Shown here: piece after piece, positions 50,929 through 60,631 of the stretch
How the letters are laid out: each line of letters begins with the position of its first letter
How positions within the stretch are numbered: the stretch's first letter is position 1
NCBI RefSeq assembly: GCF_006716425.1
Contig: NZ_VFOZ01000001.1
Coordinates: 6,386,001 to 6,450,000, forward strand
Length of the DNA: 64,000 nucleotides
Direction of reading: 5' to 3'
Source of the DNA: Actinoallomurus bryophytorum
Lineage (GTDB): Bacteria; Actinomycetota; Actinomycetes; Streptosporangiales; Streptosporangiaceae
The notes under the pieces: model-generated
What the model was told of the DNA's origin: nothing
The model's input: the letters and a program-made list of their open reading frames with translations, nothing else
Databases searched by the model: none
Position numbers and translations under genes: made by a program

Positions 50929-51753
50929 TCAATCACCCGCGAGGTAGGCACTGCTTGCGGCGTAGGCCCGGTCGATGTTGGTCTCGACGCGCGACGCGTC
51001 GCGGTAACGCAGCTGGGAGAGGCCGGACCCCTGCCCGGTCGCCCCCGTGGGCAGCACGTGGACGCTCACGTCCTCCGGTAGCTCCGCCATCTCCTCGGCG
51101 AACCGGTGCCGTCGTGCGATCTCAAAGGCGACCAGCCCGACCTGCCAGGGGCGGCGCGGCGCGGTGAGCGGAGTCTCGATCCGGCCGACCTGCAGCACGT
51201 AGATCGTCCGGGCACCCTCGCGTACCGCACGGCCGATCGGGATGCTGTGCACGAGCCCGCCGTCGTAGAAGTGCTCGTCGCCGATGCGGACCGGCGGAAG
51301 GACCCCCGGCACGGCGCAGGAGGCCAGAACCGCCGGCACGATCGGACCACGGGTGAACCACCGGGGCTCCGCGCGTTCGATGTTGGCCGCCACGCAGTGG
51401 AACGGCACCGCCAGGTCCTCGATCAGGTCGACCGGCACGAAGGTGTCCAGCGCCGTGGACAGCAGGCCCGTCGAATGCAGGTGGGTGCCCGAGCGGATCA
51501 GCGTCGACACGCGGTTGAAGAACGAGCCGGCGAACACCGAGCCGGCGCCGTCACCCTGCCACGCCTTGGTCAGCAGATCGGCGGCGTTGGCGGGGTCGGC
51601 GGCGACGAACACGCCGTTGAAGGCGCCCACCGACGTGCCGACGACAAGGTCGGGACGGATGCCCGCCTCGGCGAGCGCGCGCAGCATACCCACCTCATGG
51701 GCGCCCAGCAGACCACCGCCACCCAGCACGAACGCGGTCTTGGGATGTTCCAC
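50929..51753 (-). CDS. Patatin-like phospholipase
   Basis: A 274-residue serine lipase of the patatin/RssA family. FVLGGGGLLGAHEVGML is the oxyanion loop, VVGTSVGAFNGV the GxSxG nucleophile (Ser41) and EHFYDGGLVHSIPI the catalytic Asp-Gly-Gly. GTG 51753 with GGGAGA upstream begins right before the glycine loop. It forms an operon with the acyltransferase gene. Confidence 0.88.
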   Translation of the reverse strand: MEHPKTAFVLGGGGLLGAHEVGMLRALAEAGIRPDLVVGTSVGAFNGVFVAADPANAADLLTKAWQGDGAGSVFAGSFFNRVSTLIRSGTHLHSTGLLSTALDTFVPVDLIEDLAVPFHCVAANIERAEPRWFTRGPIVPAVLASCAVPGVLPPVRIGDEHFYDGGLVHSIPIGRAVREGARTIYVLQVGRIETPLTAPRRPWQVGLVAFEIARRHRFAEEMAELPEDVSVHVLPTGATGQGSGLSQLRYRDASRVETNIDRAYAASSAYLAGD

Positions 51754-51947
51754 ATCGTCTCCCGTCGAATGCTCACAGGTTAGACGGTCGTACCCCTGAT
51801 CGGGACGATTGATCATGAGACGGCGATCGCCTGGGGAAGTTCGGCTTCCACTGACACAGGGTGGCAGTGGAGTGGCCCTACCGTCCGGCAGGTGGCCTTC
51901 GCGGAGCCCCGCGGGGGCTTCGGGCAGATCGGACCGGGAGACCCTTC

Positions 51948-52397
51948 ATGAACGACTTCGACTTCCTCACCGGCACGTGGGACGTCACCAACCGGCGGCG
52001 GACCGACTTCCTCGACGAGGCGAGCGCGTGGGAGGAGTTCCCCGCCGTCAGCCGGGCCGGCCGGCATTTCGGCGGGGCGGCGAACTTCGACGAGATCGAG
52101 TTCCCGACCAAGGGGTACGCGGGACTGACCCTGCGCCTGTACGACCCGGAGCGGGAGGAGTGGTCACTCTATTGGGCCAGCAAGCGCGACGGCAGGTTGA
52201 CCCCTCCGGTCGTCGGCCGCTTCACCGGCGGCAGGGGTGAGTTCTTCGGCGACGATGAGTACCAGGGCAAGCGGATCCGAGTGCGTTTCCTGTGGACGGA
52301 CATCACCGCCACGTCGGCCCGCTGGGAGCAGGCGTTCTCCCTGGACGGAGACAGGACCTGGCTGACCAACTGGACAATGGACAGCACCCGCCGTTGA
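51948..52397 (+). CDS. DUF1579-like lipocalin-fold protein
   Basis: A 149-residue protein: MNDFDFLTGTWDVTNRRRTD is typical of DUF1579-like beta-barrels, followed by YDPEREEWSLYWASKRDGRL and FLWTDITATSARWEQAFSLD. No catalytic residues are known for the family. ATG 51948. Confidence 0.75.
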   Translation: MNDFDFLTGTWDVTNRRRTDFLDEASAWEEFPAVSRAGRHFGGAANFDEIEFPTKGYAGLTLRLYDPEREEWSLYWASKRDGRLTPPVVGRFTGGRGEFFGDDEYQGKRIRVRFLWTDITATSARWEQAFSLDGDRTWLTNWTMDSTRR

Positions 52398-52584
52398 CCC
52401 CGCCGCCCGCGCGGCCGGGCCGACCGGCGGTTCGGCGGCGCGGCGAGCCGGCGACGGCCGCTGCGATGAACGGATGAGCGGGCGAACGGTGAACCTCGGG
52501 CCTGGGCAGCCACGTTCCATGGTCAGGGCGCGTGGTTGAGAACGTCGTGAACGGGCACGTAACGAGCCTGTGGATGAGGACAGA

Positions 52585-53217
52585 GTGGACATAGAGCGGC
52601 GTATCAACAGCGACATGGCGGTGCGCCGTCTCGTCGACTCCTGGCTGAGCAGGTCCGTCGCGGGCCTGCCGTCCAGCTCGGACGACCCCGAGCCGAGGTG
52701 GGCCACGGGCCGGGACGAGGGTCCAGCGCCGCGGCGCGGCAACGGTCCGGACGATGAGCCGGGGCCGGCCTCCGCCGAGGACGGCGGCTCCGGGCCCGAT
52801 GCCGCCTTGGACGAGGCCGCCGAGCCCGGGCCGGGTGCCGTCTCGGACGGCCGTCCTGGCCTTGATCCGGGTTACGTCCTGAACGGTGACCCGTGGTCGG
52901 TGCCGGGCGTGGCTCCAAGCGATGATCCCGGGCCGGACCGTGGCACCGGCCTGGACGTACCCCCCGCACCGGCGGAGGTCGTCATCGCGACCGCTCGCCG
53001 TGTCGCGACGAGTGGACGGCTCGTCGGCCCCCGTCCGGATCCGGCGCCCGGCCTCCGTTCGGTGGCCGAGGCCATGGTGCTGGACGAACACCCGTCCGCT
53101 CCCGAGTGGACGCTCGCCGAGCGAAGAGACGCGCTGGACTGGATCGCGCTCATCATCGCCCGCTTCGGTGAGGACGGAGTACAGCGGTTGGTCACCGAGC
53201 TGAACGAGCACCGCTGA
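52585..53217 (+). CDS. Hypothetical acidic, partly disordered protein
   Basis: A 210-residue frame: an ordered N-terminus (MAVRRLVDSWLSRSVAGLPS near 11-30), an acidic Pro/Gly/Asp-rich middle of about 110 residues, and a helical C-terminus (EWTLAERRDALDWIALIIAR, GVQRLVTELNEH). GTG 52585 (AGGA five bases upstream) or GTG 52570. No family was recognised. A long opposing frame on the minus strand reaches across this gene, but its sequence lacks domain character. The gene is upstream of the sigma-factor gene. Confidence 0.55.
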   Translation: MDIERRINSDMAVRRLVDSWLSRSVAGLPSSSDDPEPRWATGRDEGPAPRRGNGPDDEPGPASAEDGGSGPDAALDEAAEPGPGAVSDGRPGLDPGYVLNGDPWSVPGVAPSDDPGPDRGTGLDVPPAPAEVVIATARRVATSGRLVGPRPDPAPGLRSVAEAMVLDEHPSAPEWTLAERRDALDWIALIIARFGEDGVQRLVTELNEHR

Positions 53218-53394
53218 CAACACCCGCACGCTGACAGGGACCCGCCGGACGGCACGGAACCAGCACACTGACGGCGCCACGCTCTGGCCCGGTCCCGCGC
53301 GTTGGGCTTTCGTTGGGGCATCGTTGGCGGCGCGTCGCACCCTTCTTTCATGGCTAAAGAAAACCCGGCTACAAAGGGGAGAGGGGTTGCCACG

Positions 53395-54036
53395 ATGACG
53401 AGCAACGCGCAGGGAAACGGCACCGCCCACGGCGACGCGGACCCCGACGCGGCCGTGTCCACCCCCGAGACGGCGACTCGCGAGAGGGCGGCCCACGCGA
53501 TGGCCACCCCCGACAAGGCCACCCTCGACGAGGCCACGCTGGCCGAGCTGTACCGCCTGCACGGCGGCTATCTCCTGCGGGCCCTCATGCGGATCACCAA
53601 CGGTGACCGCGGGCGGGCCGAGGACATCCTGCAGGAGACGCTGGTGCGCGCCTGGCGCAACCCGGGGGCGATCGCGCGGGGCCCCGCCTCGTGCCGGCCG
53701 TGGCTGTTCACGGTGGCGCGGCGGATCGCCATCGATCACTTCCGCATGGTGGCCGCCCGGCCCGCGGAGATCTCCGACGAGTCACCGGAGGACCGGACCC
53801 CCGCCTACGACCCGTACGACGACGTACTGGCGGCGTGTGACCTCGAGGTCGTGCTCGCCAAGCTTCCGGCGCACCACCGTGCGGTGGTGGTCGAGCTCCA
53901 CCTGAACGGCCGGTCGGTCGTCGACGCGGCCCGTGTGCTCGGCATTCCGGTCGGTACGGTCAAGTCGCGCAATTACTATGCGGTCCGGGCCCTCCGCCCG
54001 ATGCTGGAGGCGGCGGGACTGCGCGTCGCCGCGTGA
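53395..54036 (+). CDS. ECF-type RNA polymerase sigma factor
   Basis: A 213-residue sigma factor. An N-terminal disordered extension (about 45 residues) precedes region 2 (LYRLHGGYLLRALMRITNGD, AEDILQETLVRAWRN) and region 4 (LPAHHRAVVVELHLNGRSVV, VLGIPVGTVKSRNYYAVRAL). ATG 53395 has GAGGGG upstream; ATG 53350 adds 15 residues. No anti-sigma gene is adjacent, unlike many ECFs; the gene ahead (52585) is of unknown function. Confidence 0.88.
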   Translation: MTSNAQGNGTAHGDADPDAAVSTPETATRERAAHAMATPDKATLDEATLAELYRLHGGYLLRALMRITNGDRGRAEDILQETLVRAWRNPGAIARGPASCRPWLFTVARRIAIDHFRMVAARPAEISDESPEDRTPAYDPYDDVLAACDLEVVLAKLPAHHRAVVVELHLNGRSVVDAARVLGIPVGTVKSRNYYAVRALRPMLEAAGLRVAA

Positions 54037-54080
54037 GCGCCACCGGGCGCGACGGCCGGTCGGCGGGCGGCATCGCGGCC

Positions 54081-56873
54081 TCACCCGCTGGGATGGGCCT
54101 CGAGCGTGGAGGCCTGTCTGCCGAGCTCATCGGCCAGTTCGGACTCGCCGCGCAGGGAGTACAGCTCGACCGCGGCCCGCAGGTGCTGGATGGCGTCGTC
54201 GGTCCGGCCGGCCTCGAGGTTGAACTCCGCGTACTGGTGCTCCGTGAGCGCGTGCATCTGCAGCGAACCCGCCGTACGGCAGAGTTCGAGCGCCTCCTGC
54301 CAGACGCGTCCGGCCTCCTCCGTCCGGCCCAGGACCTGGAGTGCCTGTGCCTCGTTGACCATGGCCGAGAGCTGGAACGTGGCCGCCGGGTGCTCGCTCA
54401 GCAGGCTCCGCGCCTCGCGCGCGTGGAGCAGTGCGGCACCGGCGTCGCCGGCCATGCCCTTGAGGGCGGCGGCGTTGCTCAACGTGGAGTCGGCATACTG
54501 CCGGTACCCGCCCGTCCTGATCAGGTCGAGGGCCCTGGACGACAGCAGGTCCGCCGAGGCGAGGTCCCCGGCGAGACCGGTCGCGAGCGCCTGTACGGCC
54601 AGCGCGTAGACGTGCAGGTCACCGTCGCCCGGTCCGGTACGCGCCACGGCCTCGGCGGCCAGGTCCAGTGCCTCCTCGGCCCGCCCGCTGCCGCAGAGCG
54701 CGCTCGCGGTGGACGCCTCCATCGTCGCGAGCGCTTCCTTGGTTCCGCTGAGCCGGGCCGCCCTGAGCCCCGAACGCAGGCAGGTCAGCCGGTCGGTCAG
54801 CCGGCCCGCGCCGTAGTACAGCGAGTTGGCCGACTGGGCGAGCCGCCAGGCGCGCTCGTGTTCACCCCGTTCGGCGGCCAGGCCCACCAGGCCGCGGATC
54901 ACCGGTTCCTCGGTGCGGAACCACGTGAGAGCCGAGCGTACGTCGGGCATCCGCACCACCGACCGCGGCTCGAACTCCAGCGGGTCGAACGGCGCCGAGA
55001 GCGGCTGCACCCGGCGTGCCGCCTCGCGCGTCGACGCCAGGTGATGGTCGAGCAGCCGGGCCAGGGCATGCCGGTACGCGTCGTGACCCTGCTCGGACAG
55101 GAGCTCCTCCCCGTACAACCGGACGAGGTCGTGCCGCGCGTACCGCCCCGGAGTGCTCTCGGCGAGCAGATGGTAGGCGGCCAGTGAGCCCAGTGCGTGC
55201 CGGGCGCGGGGCAGGTCCGTCTCCAGTAGCGCCGCGGCCGAGGACAGGTCGACCTCGGCTCCCGGATGCACGGTCAGCAATGCCAGCAGCCGTGCGGCCG
55301 GCTGGGAGAGGTGCCGGTACGTCATGGCGAGGGCGCCGCGGACGCTCATCGCACCCTGGGTGTCGAGGCTGAGCAGCCGGGTGCGTTCGTCGGTCAGTTC
55401 CTCGACCAGGTCGGACAGGGTCCAGGTGGGGCGTGCCACCAGCCGCGCGGCGGCGATCCGCAGCGCCAGGGGAAGCCGGTCGCACAGCCGGATCAGCTGG
55501 GTGGCCGCATCCGGTTCGGCGCCCACGCGCTCCGGCGTCAGCAGGCGTTCCAGCAGGCCGTGCGCGTCGGCGGAGGGCAGGGCGTCGAGGTGGAGCGAGG
55601 CCGCGGCGTCGGTGACGAGCAGGTCCTCCAGGCGGTTGCGGCTGGTGATGACCGTGGCGCATCCGGGACCGTCCGGCAGCAGCGTGGTGACGTCGCCGGC
55701 GGAGCGTACGTTGTCCAGGACCAGGAGCAGCCGGCGGTCGAGCGTCCGCTCACGGAACAGCACGGCACGCGCGGCCGGGTCCTCGGGGATCGCGTACTCC
55801 GTCACACCCAGCGCCCTCAGGAACGCGGCCAGCGTCTCGGCCGGGTCGGCCGGCCCCGCCGGGTCGAAGCCGCGCAGGTCAGCGAAGAGATGCCCGTCAC
55901 GAAAGCCGGATGCCGCGCCGTGCGCCCAGCGGATCACCGTGGCGGACTTGCCGGCACCGGCCGGCCCGACGACCACGGCCAGACCGCTCCCGGCCCGGTC
56001 GGGGCCGCACTCGCGGTCCAGCCAGCGTGACTCCTCGTTCCGCCCGACGAAGCCGGCCGGCGACCGGGGCAGCGCGCAGGCGTTGACCGTGGCGGCGGGC
56101 GCCCGTGACGGCGCCGGCCGGGGAGGTGGCGGCGCGGCGGGCGTACGGTCATCGGCGAGCACCGACGCGAGCGCGTCCTGGAGTAACGGGCCGGGCGTGA
56201 CGCCGAGATCCTCGTCCAGCCTCGCCCGCGCGTGGTGGAAGACGGCCAGCGCGTCGGCGACCCGCCCGGCCTGGTGCAGGCAGCGGACCAGCAGTGCGAT
56301 CATCGGCTCCTGGAGACCGTCGGCACGTACGCACTGCTCCAGCGCCGGTATGGCCACCGTCCCGTTGCCCAGCCGCAGCTGGCGTTCCGCCCAGCCGCGC
56401 ATGACGGCGCTCCTGGCGTCGTCGAGCCGGTCGGTGAGCACACCGCGGAGTTCGGTGTCCGGCAGGTCCGCGAGGGCGGCGCCGCTCCACAGCCCGAGGG
56501 CGCGTTCGAGCAGGACCGAGGCGGCGGCGTCGTCGTCCAGCGTGGCGGCCTCGGCGGCGAGCGCGTCGAAGCGCAGGGCGTCGACGTCGGCCGGCGTACC
56601 GGTCAGCTCGTATCCGGGCGTACGCGTGAGCAGGACGAACGAGGATCCGTCGAGGGCCTTGCGCAGCGCCGCCACGTGTCCCTGCAGCGCGGCTCTGGCC
56701 TGGGCGGGCGGGTCGTCACCCCAGAGCAGCTCGAAGAGGCGTTCGAGTGGCACGCACCGGCCGAGTTCGAGGGAGAGCAGGGCGAGAACCGCGCGTCGTT
56801 TCGGCCCGGAGACCTCGACACGAGCACCGTCTTCACGCCGGAGTTCCACCGGACCGAGCAGCCGTATTCGCAT
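54081..56873 (-). CDS. AfsR-like SARP regulator with NB-ARC and TPR domains
   Basis: A 930-residue regulator. Order: OmpR-type winged helix (about 1-95, IRLLGPVELRREDGARVEV), BTAD (100-245, EDLGVTPGPLLQD), NB-ARC ATPase (280-570; P-loop VVGPAGAGKSATVI, LLLVLDNVRSAGD, TVITSRNRL), then winged helix and TPR repeats to the end (LALTVHP-like, RALDLIRTGGYRQYADS). AfsR-type proteins activate antibiotic genes by binding near -35 regions; no biosynthetic cluster is adjacent. ATG 56873. It converges with the ECF gene. Confidence 0.9.
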   Translation of the reverse strand: MRIRLLGPVELRREDGARVEVSGPKRRAVLALLSLELGRCVPLERLFELLWGDDPPAQARAALQGHVAALRKALDGSSFVLLTRTPGYELTGTPADVDALRFDALAAEAATLDDDAAASVLLERALGLWSGAALADLPDTELRGVLTDRLDDARSAVMRGWAERQLRLGNGTVAIPALEQCVRADGLQEPMIALLVRCLHQAGRVADALAVFHHARARLDEDLGVTPGPLLQDALASVLADDRTPAAPPPPRPAPSRAPAATVNACALPRSPAGFVGRNEESRWLDRECGPDRAGSGLAVVVGPAGAGKSATVIRWAHGAASGFRDGHLFADLRGFDPAGPADPAETLAAFLRALGVTEYAIPEDPAARAVLFRERTLDRRLLLVLDNVRSAGDVTTLLPDGPGCATVITSRNRLEDLLVTDAAASLHLDALPSADAHGLLERLLTPERVGAEPDAATQLIRLCDRLPLALRIAAARLVARPTWTLSDLVEELTDERTRLLSLDTQGAMSVRGALAMTYRHLSQPAARLLALLTVHPGAEVDLSSAAALLETDLPRARHALGSLAAYHLLAESTPGRYARHDLVRLYGEELLSEQGHDAYRHALARLLDHHLASTREAARRVQPLSAPFDPLEFEPRSVVRMPDVRSALTWFRTEEPVIRGLVGLAAERGEHERAWRLAQSANSLYYGAGRLTDRLTCLRSGLRAARLSGTKEALATMEASTASALCGSGRAEEALDLAAEAVARTGPGDGDLHVYALAVQALATGLAGDLASADLLSSRALDLIRTGGYRQYADSTLSNAAALKGMAGDAGAALLHAREARSLLSEHPAATFQLSAMVNEAQALQVLGRTEEAGRVWQEALELCRTAGSLQMHALTEHQYAEFNLEAGRTDDAIQHLRAAVELYSLRGESELADELGRQASTLEAHPSG

Positions 56874-56966
56874 GTAGTCCCATCTCCGACTTCGCCCGCG
56901 AAGCCGCACATTGAGTGTATCGACGCTCACATCACGCCGTAAGGGATGAGATCGGCCCAAAGGCGG

Positions 56967-58187
56967 TCAGCGGTCGCGTGCCGGAGCCGCTTCGGACGAG
57001 GGCAGCACGCCCTTGCGGTACTTCGGCAGCCGGATGGTTATCTTCATGCCCGCCTCCACGGCCGTTTCCGCGACCAGTCCGTAACCGTCTCCGTAGACCT
57101 GGCGCAGCCGTTCGTCGACGTTGCGCAGGCCGATCCCGGTGGTGGGACCGGCCTCGCCGTCGAGGATCCGGCCGAGCCGCTGCGGGTCCATCCCGATGCC
57201 GTCGTCCTCGATCGCGACGATCGCGTCGGCGCCCGCGTCCTGCGCCGTGATGGTGATGTGGCTGGCGCCCTTGGAGTCTTCCAGGCCGTGCTTGATGGCG
57301 TTCTCCACCAGCGGTTGCAGGCACAGGAACGGCAGCGTGACCGGGAGCACCTCGGGCGCGATCTGCAGGGTGACGGCCAGCCGGTCGCCGAAGCGCGCGC
57401 CCGCCAGGGCGAGGTACTGCTCGATGGAGTGCAGTTCTTCGGCGAGCGTCGTGAAGTCGCCGTGGCGGCGGAACGAGTAGCGGGTGAAGTCGGCGAACTC
57501 CAGGAGCAGCTCGCGCGCCCGGTCCGGGTCGGTGCGCACGAAGGAGGCGATCGCGGCGAGGGAGTTGTAGATGAAGTGCGGGGAGATCTGCGCGCGCAGC
57601 GCCCGGATCTCGGCCTCGATCAGGCGGGTACGTGAGTGGTCCAGCTCGGCCAGTTCGAGCTGGACCGAGATCCACCGGGCCACCTCGTCGGCGGCGCGTA
57701 CCAGCACCGCCGATTCGTTGGCGCCGTAGGCGACGAGTACACCGAGCACGGCGTCGTCCACGGTCAGGGGCGCGACGAAGGCCCAGCGCAGCGAGCAGTC
57801 GTGCTGGTCGCAGCCGGTGGGGAACACCTTTCCCCGGCCTCCCTGGAGTACGGGGCGTGCGTGGTCCATGGCGTTCGCGCGATGGTGGTCCTCGCCGACG
57901 CCGTCCCAGGCGAGCACGGCCTTGTGGTCGGTCAGGCACACCGCCTGTGTCCCGAGCAGGTCGCGGAGCCGCCGGGCGGACTTTCGCGCCGTGCTCTCGG
58001 TCAGCCCGGCACGCAGCGGAGGCGCGGCGAGCGAGGCGGTGTGCAGGGTGGAGAAGGTGGCGGCCTCGGTGGGCGTGCCGGCGCCGGCGTCGGCACCCTG
58101 GGCCAGGCGGGGCCGCGTGGTCCACCGGCCGGTCAGCATTCCTGCGACCAGCAGCAGGACACCGCCCACGGCGGTGAGCACGATCAC
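56967..58187 (-). CDS. LytS/YehU-type sensor histidine kinase
   Basis: A 406-residue kinase: one N-terminal helix (VLTAVGGVLLLVAGMLTG), a GAF-like sensor (about 70-195), the LytS phosphorylation motif ISPHFIYNSLAAIASFVRTD and an ATPase domain (LQPLVENAIKHGLED, DDGIGM). It should phosphorylate the LytTR regulator encoded at 60632. GTG 58187 overlaps the symporter stop (GTGA), so expression is coupled to transport. Confidence 0.88.
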   Translation of the reverse strand: MIVLTAVGGVLLLVAGMLTGRWTTRPRLAQGADAGAGTPTEAATFSTLHTASLAAPPLRAGLTESTARKSARRLRDLLGTQAVCLTDHKAVLAWDGVGEDHHRANAMDHARPVLQGGRGKVFPTGCDQHDCSLRWAFVAPLTVDDAVLGVLVAYGANESAVLVRAADEVARWISVQLELAELDHSRTRLIEAEIRALRAQISPHFIYNSLAAIASFVRTDPDRARELLLEFADFTRYSFRRHGDFTTLAEELHSIEQYLALAGARFGDRLAVTLQIAPEVLPVTLPFLCLQPLVENAIKHGLEDSKGASHITITAQDAGADAIVAIEDDGIGMDPQRLGRILDGEAGPTTGIGLRNVDERLRQVYGDGYGLVAETAVEAGMKITIRLPKYRKGVLPSSEAAPARDR

Positions 58188-59947
58188 GCGTCCGCCTCTC
58201 GTGCCGCGAGCGGCGTGGGGAGACTCGTCAGGTCCTCCGGCAGGTGCAGCCGTCTCATCATTGCGGCCGTGCTCGGGGGGACGCTGCGCTGCGTCGCGAG
58301 CGAGACCAGCACCATCGCGAGGAACGCCAGCGGAACGGACCACAGGGCAGGCGAGGCGAGCAGGGAGTACCACCAGCCGCTTCCCGCTCCGCCCGCGATG
58401 GTGGCCAGGACCGCGGCGAACGCCGCCCCGCCGCCGATGAGCAGGCCGGCGGTCGCGCCCTGGGGTGTGAGCCGCCGCCACCAGATGCCGAGCAGGAGCA
58501 GCGGGCAGAACGCCGAGGCCGACAGCGCGAACGCCATGCCCACCGAGTCCGCCACGGGCAGGTCGCCCAGCACCGTTTGGGCCGCCGTCGGCACGCCGGT
58601 CGCCAGAAGGGTCACCCACCGGAACCGCCGCACCCCCCATGCCGGCCGGTTGCGGGAGGGGAGCACATGCTGGGTGAGCACTCCGGTCACCGCGATCGTC
58701 AGGCCGGAGGCGGTGGCCAGGAAGGCGGCGAAGGCCCCGGCGGACAGCAGCGCGCCCAGGAGCTCGCCGGTGACGCCGCCGATGATCCGCGAGGGCAGCA
58801 TGAGCACCGCGGCGTCGGCGTCGCCGCTGAGCACGAGGTCGGGAGCGTAGAGGCGGGCGAGGAGCCCGTAGACCGGCGGCAGCAGGTAGAAGACGCCGAT
58901 GAGGGCCAGGACGACCACGGTCGTACGGCGGGCCGCGGAGCCGTTGGGGCTGGTGTAGAAGCGCACCACCACGTGCGGCAGGCCCATCGTGCCGAGCAGC
59001 GTCGCGACGATCAGGCTGTACGTCGTGTAGAGGGTGTGCGGCTGCGGGCCGGTCTGGCTCGCTCCGGAGGTGTCGCCGCCGGAGAGGACGTCGGTGTCGG
59101 GCACCGGGGTGCCGGCGGCGAAGTCCAGCCGTGCACCCCGCTCGATGCGGTGCCGGCCCGGTGTCAGGTCCACCGGGGCCGCGTCGTAGCGCCGGCCGTC
59201 GACCGTCCCGGTCACGGTGACGTGCAGCGGGGAGGCCGGGGAGACGCTGATGGGGGAGGAGAGCGTCACCTGGGTCCGCTCGGTGAACCGGAGCTGCCGG
59301 CCGAGGTCCGCGTGGTGCCCCTGGTGGGACTGCCAGGCGAACAACAGGAAGACCGCGGGCACGAGCAGAGCGGTGAGCTTGAGCCAGTACTGGAACGCCT
59401 GGACGAACGTGATGCTGCGCATGCCGCCGGCCGCCACGATGATCGTCACGACCGTCGCGACGAGCAGGCCGCCGGCCCACCGGGGCGCCCCGGTGATGAC
59501 GGTCATCGTGAGGCCGGCGCCCTGCAGCTGAGGCACCAGGTAGAGCCAGCCGACGCCGACGACGAACACGCTGGCGATCCGGTGGACGTACCGCGACTCC
59601 AGGCGTGCCTCGGCGAAGTCGGGCAGGGTGTACGCGCCCGAGCGGCGCAGCGGCGCCGCGACCAGCAGCAGGAGCACCAGGTAGCCCGCGGTGAACCCGA
59701 ACGGATACCAGAGCATGTTCGGTCCGTACACCAGCAGCAGCCCGGCGATGCCCAGGAAGGACGCGGCGGAGAGGTACTCACCGCTGATGGCCGCGGCGTT
59801 CAGTCCCGGCCCGACCGAGCGGGAGGCGACGTAGAAGTCCGAGGTCGTACGGGAGATGCGCAGGCCGAGCGCGCCGATCAGCACCGTCGCCAGGATGATC
59901 GCTGTGATCGCGGGGATCGTGTACGCGGGATTCATCGCGTCGCTCAC
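58184..59947 (-). CDS. Sodium:solute symporter (ActP/MctC-like)
   Basis: A 587-residue SSF-family transporter with about 13 helices. SRTTSDFYVASRSVGPGLNA and GEYLSAASFLGIAGLLLVYG are SSF hallmarks found in acetate/monocarboxylate permeases. An insert of about 100 residues (roughly 215-315, beta-rich) lies between helices, as in MctC-type proteins. GTG 59947 or ATG 59935. It is flanked by a small DUF485-like protein and a LytS kinase, as expected for a sensed carboxylate transport system. Confidence 0.87.
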   Translation of the reverse strand: MSDAMNPAYTIPAITAIILATVLIGALGLRISRTTSDFYVASRSVGPGLNAAAISGEYLSAASFLGIAGLLLVYGPNMLWYPFGFTAGYLVLLLLVAAPLRRSGAYTLPDFAEARLESRYVHRIASVFVVGVGWLYLVPQLQGAGLTMTVITGAPRWAGGLLVATVVTIIVAAGGMRSITFVQAFQYWLKLTALLVPAVFLLFAWQSHQGHHADLGRQLRFTERTQVTLSSPISVSPASPLHVTVTGTVDGRRYDAAPVDLTPGRHRIERGARLDFAAGTPVPDTDVLSGGDTSGASQTGPQPHTLYTTYSLIVATLLGTMGLPHVVVRFYTSPNGSAARRTTVVVLALIGVFYLLPPVYGLLARLYAPDLVLSGDADAAVLMLPSRIIGGVTGELLGALLSAGAFAAFLATASGLTIAVTGVLTQHVLPSRNRPAWGVRRFRWVTLLATGVPTAAQTVLGDLPVADSVGMAFALSASAFCPLLLLGIWWRRLTPQGATAGLLIGGGAAFAAVLATIAGGAGSGWWYSLLASPALWSVPLAFLAMVLVSLATQRSVPPSTAAMMRRLHLPEDLTSLPTPLAAREADA

Positions 59948-59958
59948 GCGGTCACCGC

Positions 59959-60330
59959 TCAGCCGCCCTTGACCAGGCGCGCGAAGTCTTTTTCGTGTCG
60001 TTCCGCGCGCCGGACGTACCACCAGGCCAGCAGCACGAGGGGCGGATAGCCCGCGAACCCCAGGATGATCCAGGCCAGCGACGGCCCGGACAGCCAGCCG
60101 GTGGACGGCGTCGCCAGCGCGAGGACCAGGGGCAGCACCCCGGTGGGCACGGCGAGGACCGCGAACGAGACGAGCGACGAACGTAACTGGCTGCGCATCA
60201 GGGAGCGGAGCTGGACGGCGCCGGGAGCGGCCCCGTCGTCGGCGGCCAGGGGTACACCGGCCACCGTTCTGCGTGACCGCCGGGGGGAGCGGGTGACCAC
60301 TTCTCGCCGCGGAACCGGCTCGACGCTCAC
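59959..60330 (-). CDS. Small two-helix membrane partner of the symporter (DUF485-like)
   Basis: A 123-residue protein with a basic N-terminus and two hydrophobic segments (SFAVLAVPTGVLPLVLALAT, LAWIILGFAGYPPLVLLAWW), then AERHEKDFARLVKGG. Size, layout and position match the DUF485-like subunits that precede ActP-type symporters. GTG 60330 has GGAGGGAG upstream. The stop lies 11 bp from the symporter start. Confidence 0.72.
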   Translation of the reverse strand: MSVEPVPRREVVTRSPRRSRRTVAGVPLAADDGAAPGAVQLRSLMRSQLRSSLVSFAVLAVPTGVLPLVLALATPSTGWLSGPSLAWIILGFAGYPPLVLLAWWYVRRAERHEKDFARLVKGG

Positions 60331-60631
60331 GGCAACTCCCTCCTGGCGCACATATGCCAGCGCCAGGAGTGTATGCAGCGGCGAGCCCGACGGCTAGACC
60401 GGCCGCCGTGCCGTTATGGGACCGTCGCGTCGTGCCGGCGGTCTCCGGTGGGCTTACGCCCCCGGAAGAAGGGTCATCGAGCCTCCGATTTCCACGTCGT
60501 GCCCGCCACCGTAAGGGCGCCACGCCGCCCGGCCGCGAGGTCCGCGCCGCGCAATCGGCGGGCGGGCGGTTTCCAGCGCCGAGCGGTGCGTCTCGCGCGC
60601 CGAACGGCGGGCGGGCACGGCGGACGGGCGC
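60331..60631. other. Spacer between LytTR gene and symporter operon
   Basis: About 300 bp with no recognised gene. It should hold the promoter of the symporter operon and possibly LytTR binding sites; no clear direct-repeat pair was identified by eye. Confidence 0.45.

Noticed and set aside
52303-53739. A 478-codon minus-strand frame across 52.3-53.7 kb
   Set aside because: Covers part of the clearly real ECF sigma gene and lacks domain-like sequence.
54081-56873. SARP regulator as a sign of an antibiotic cluster
   Set aside because: No PKS, NRPS, terpene or RiPP genes are found on either side within the window.
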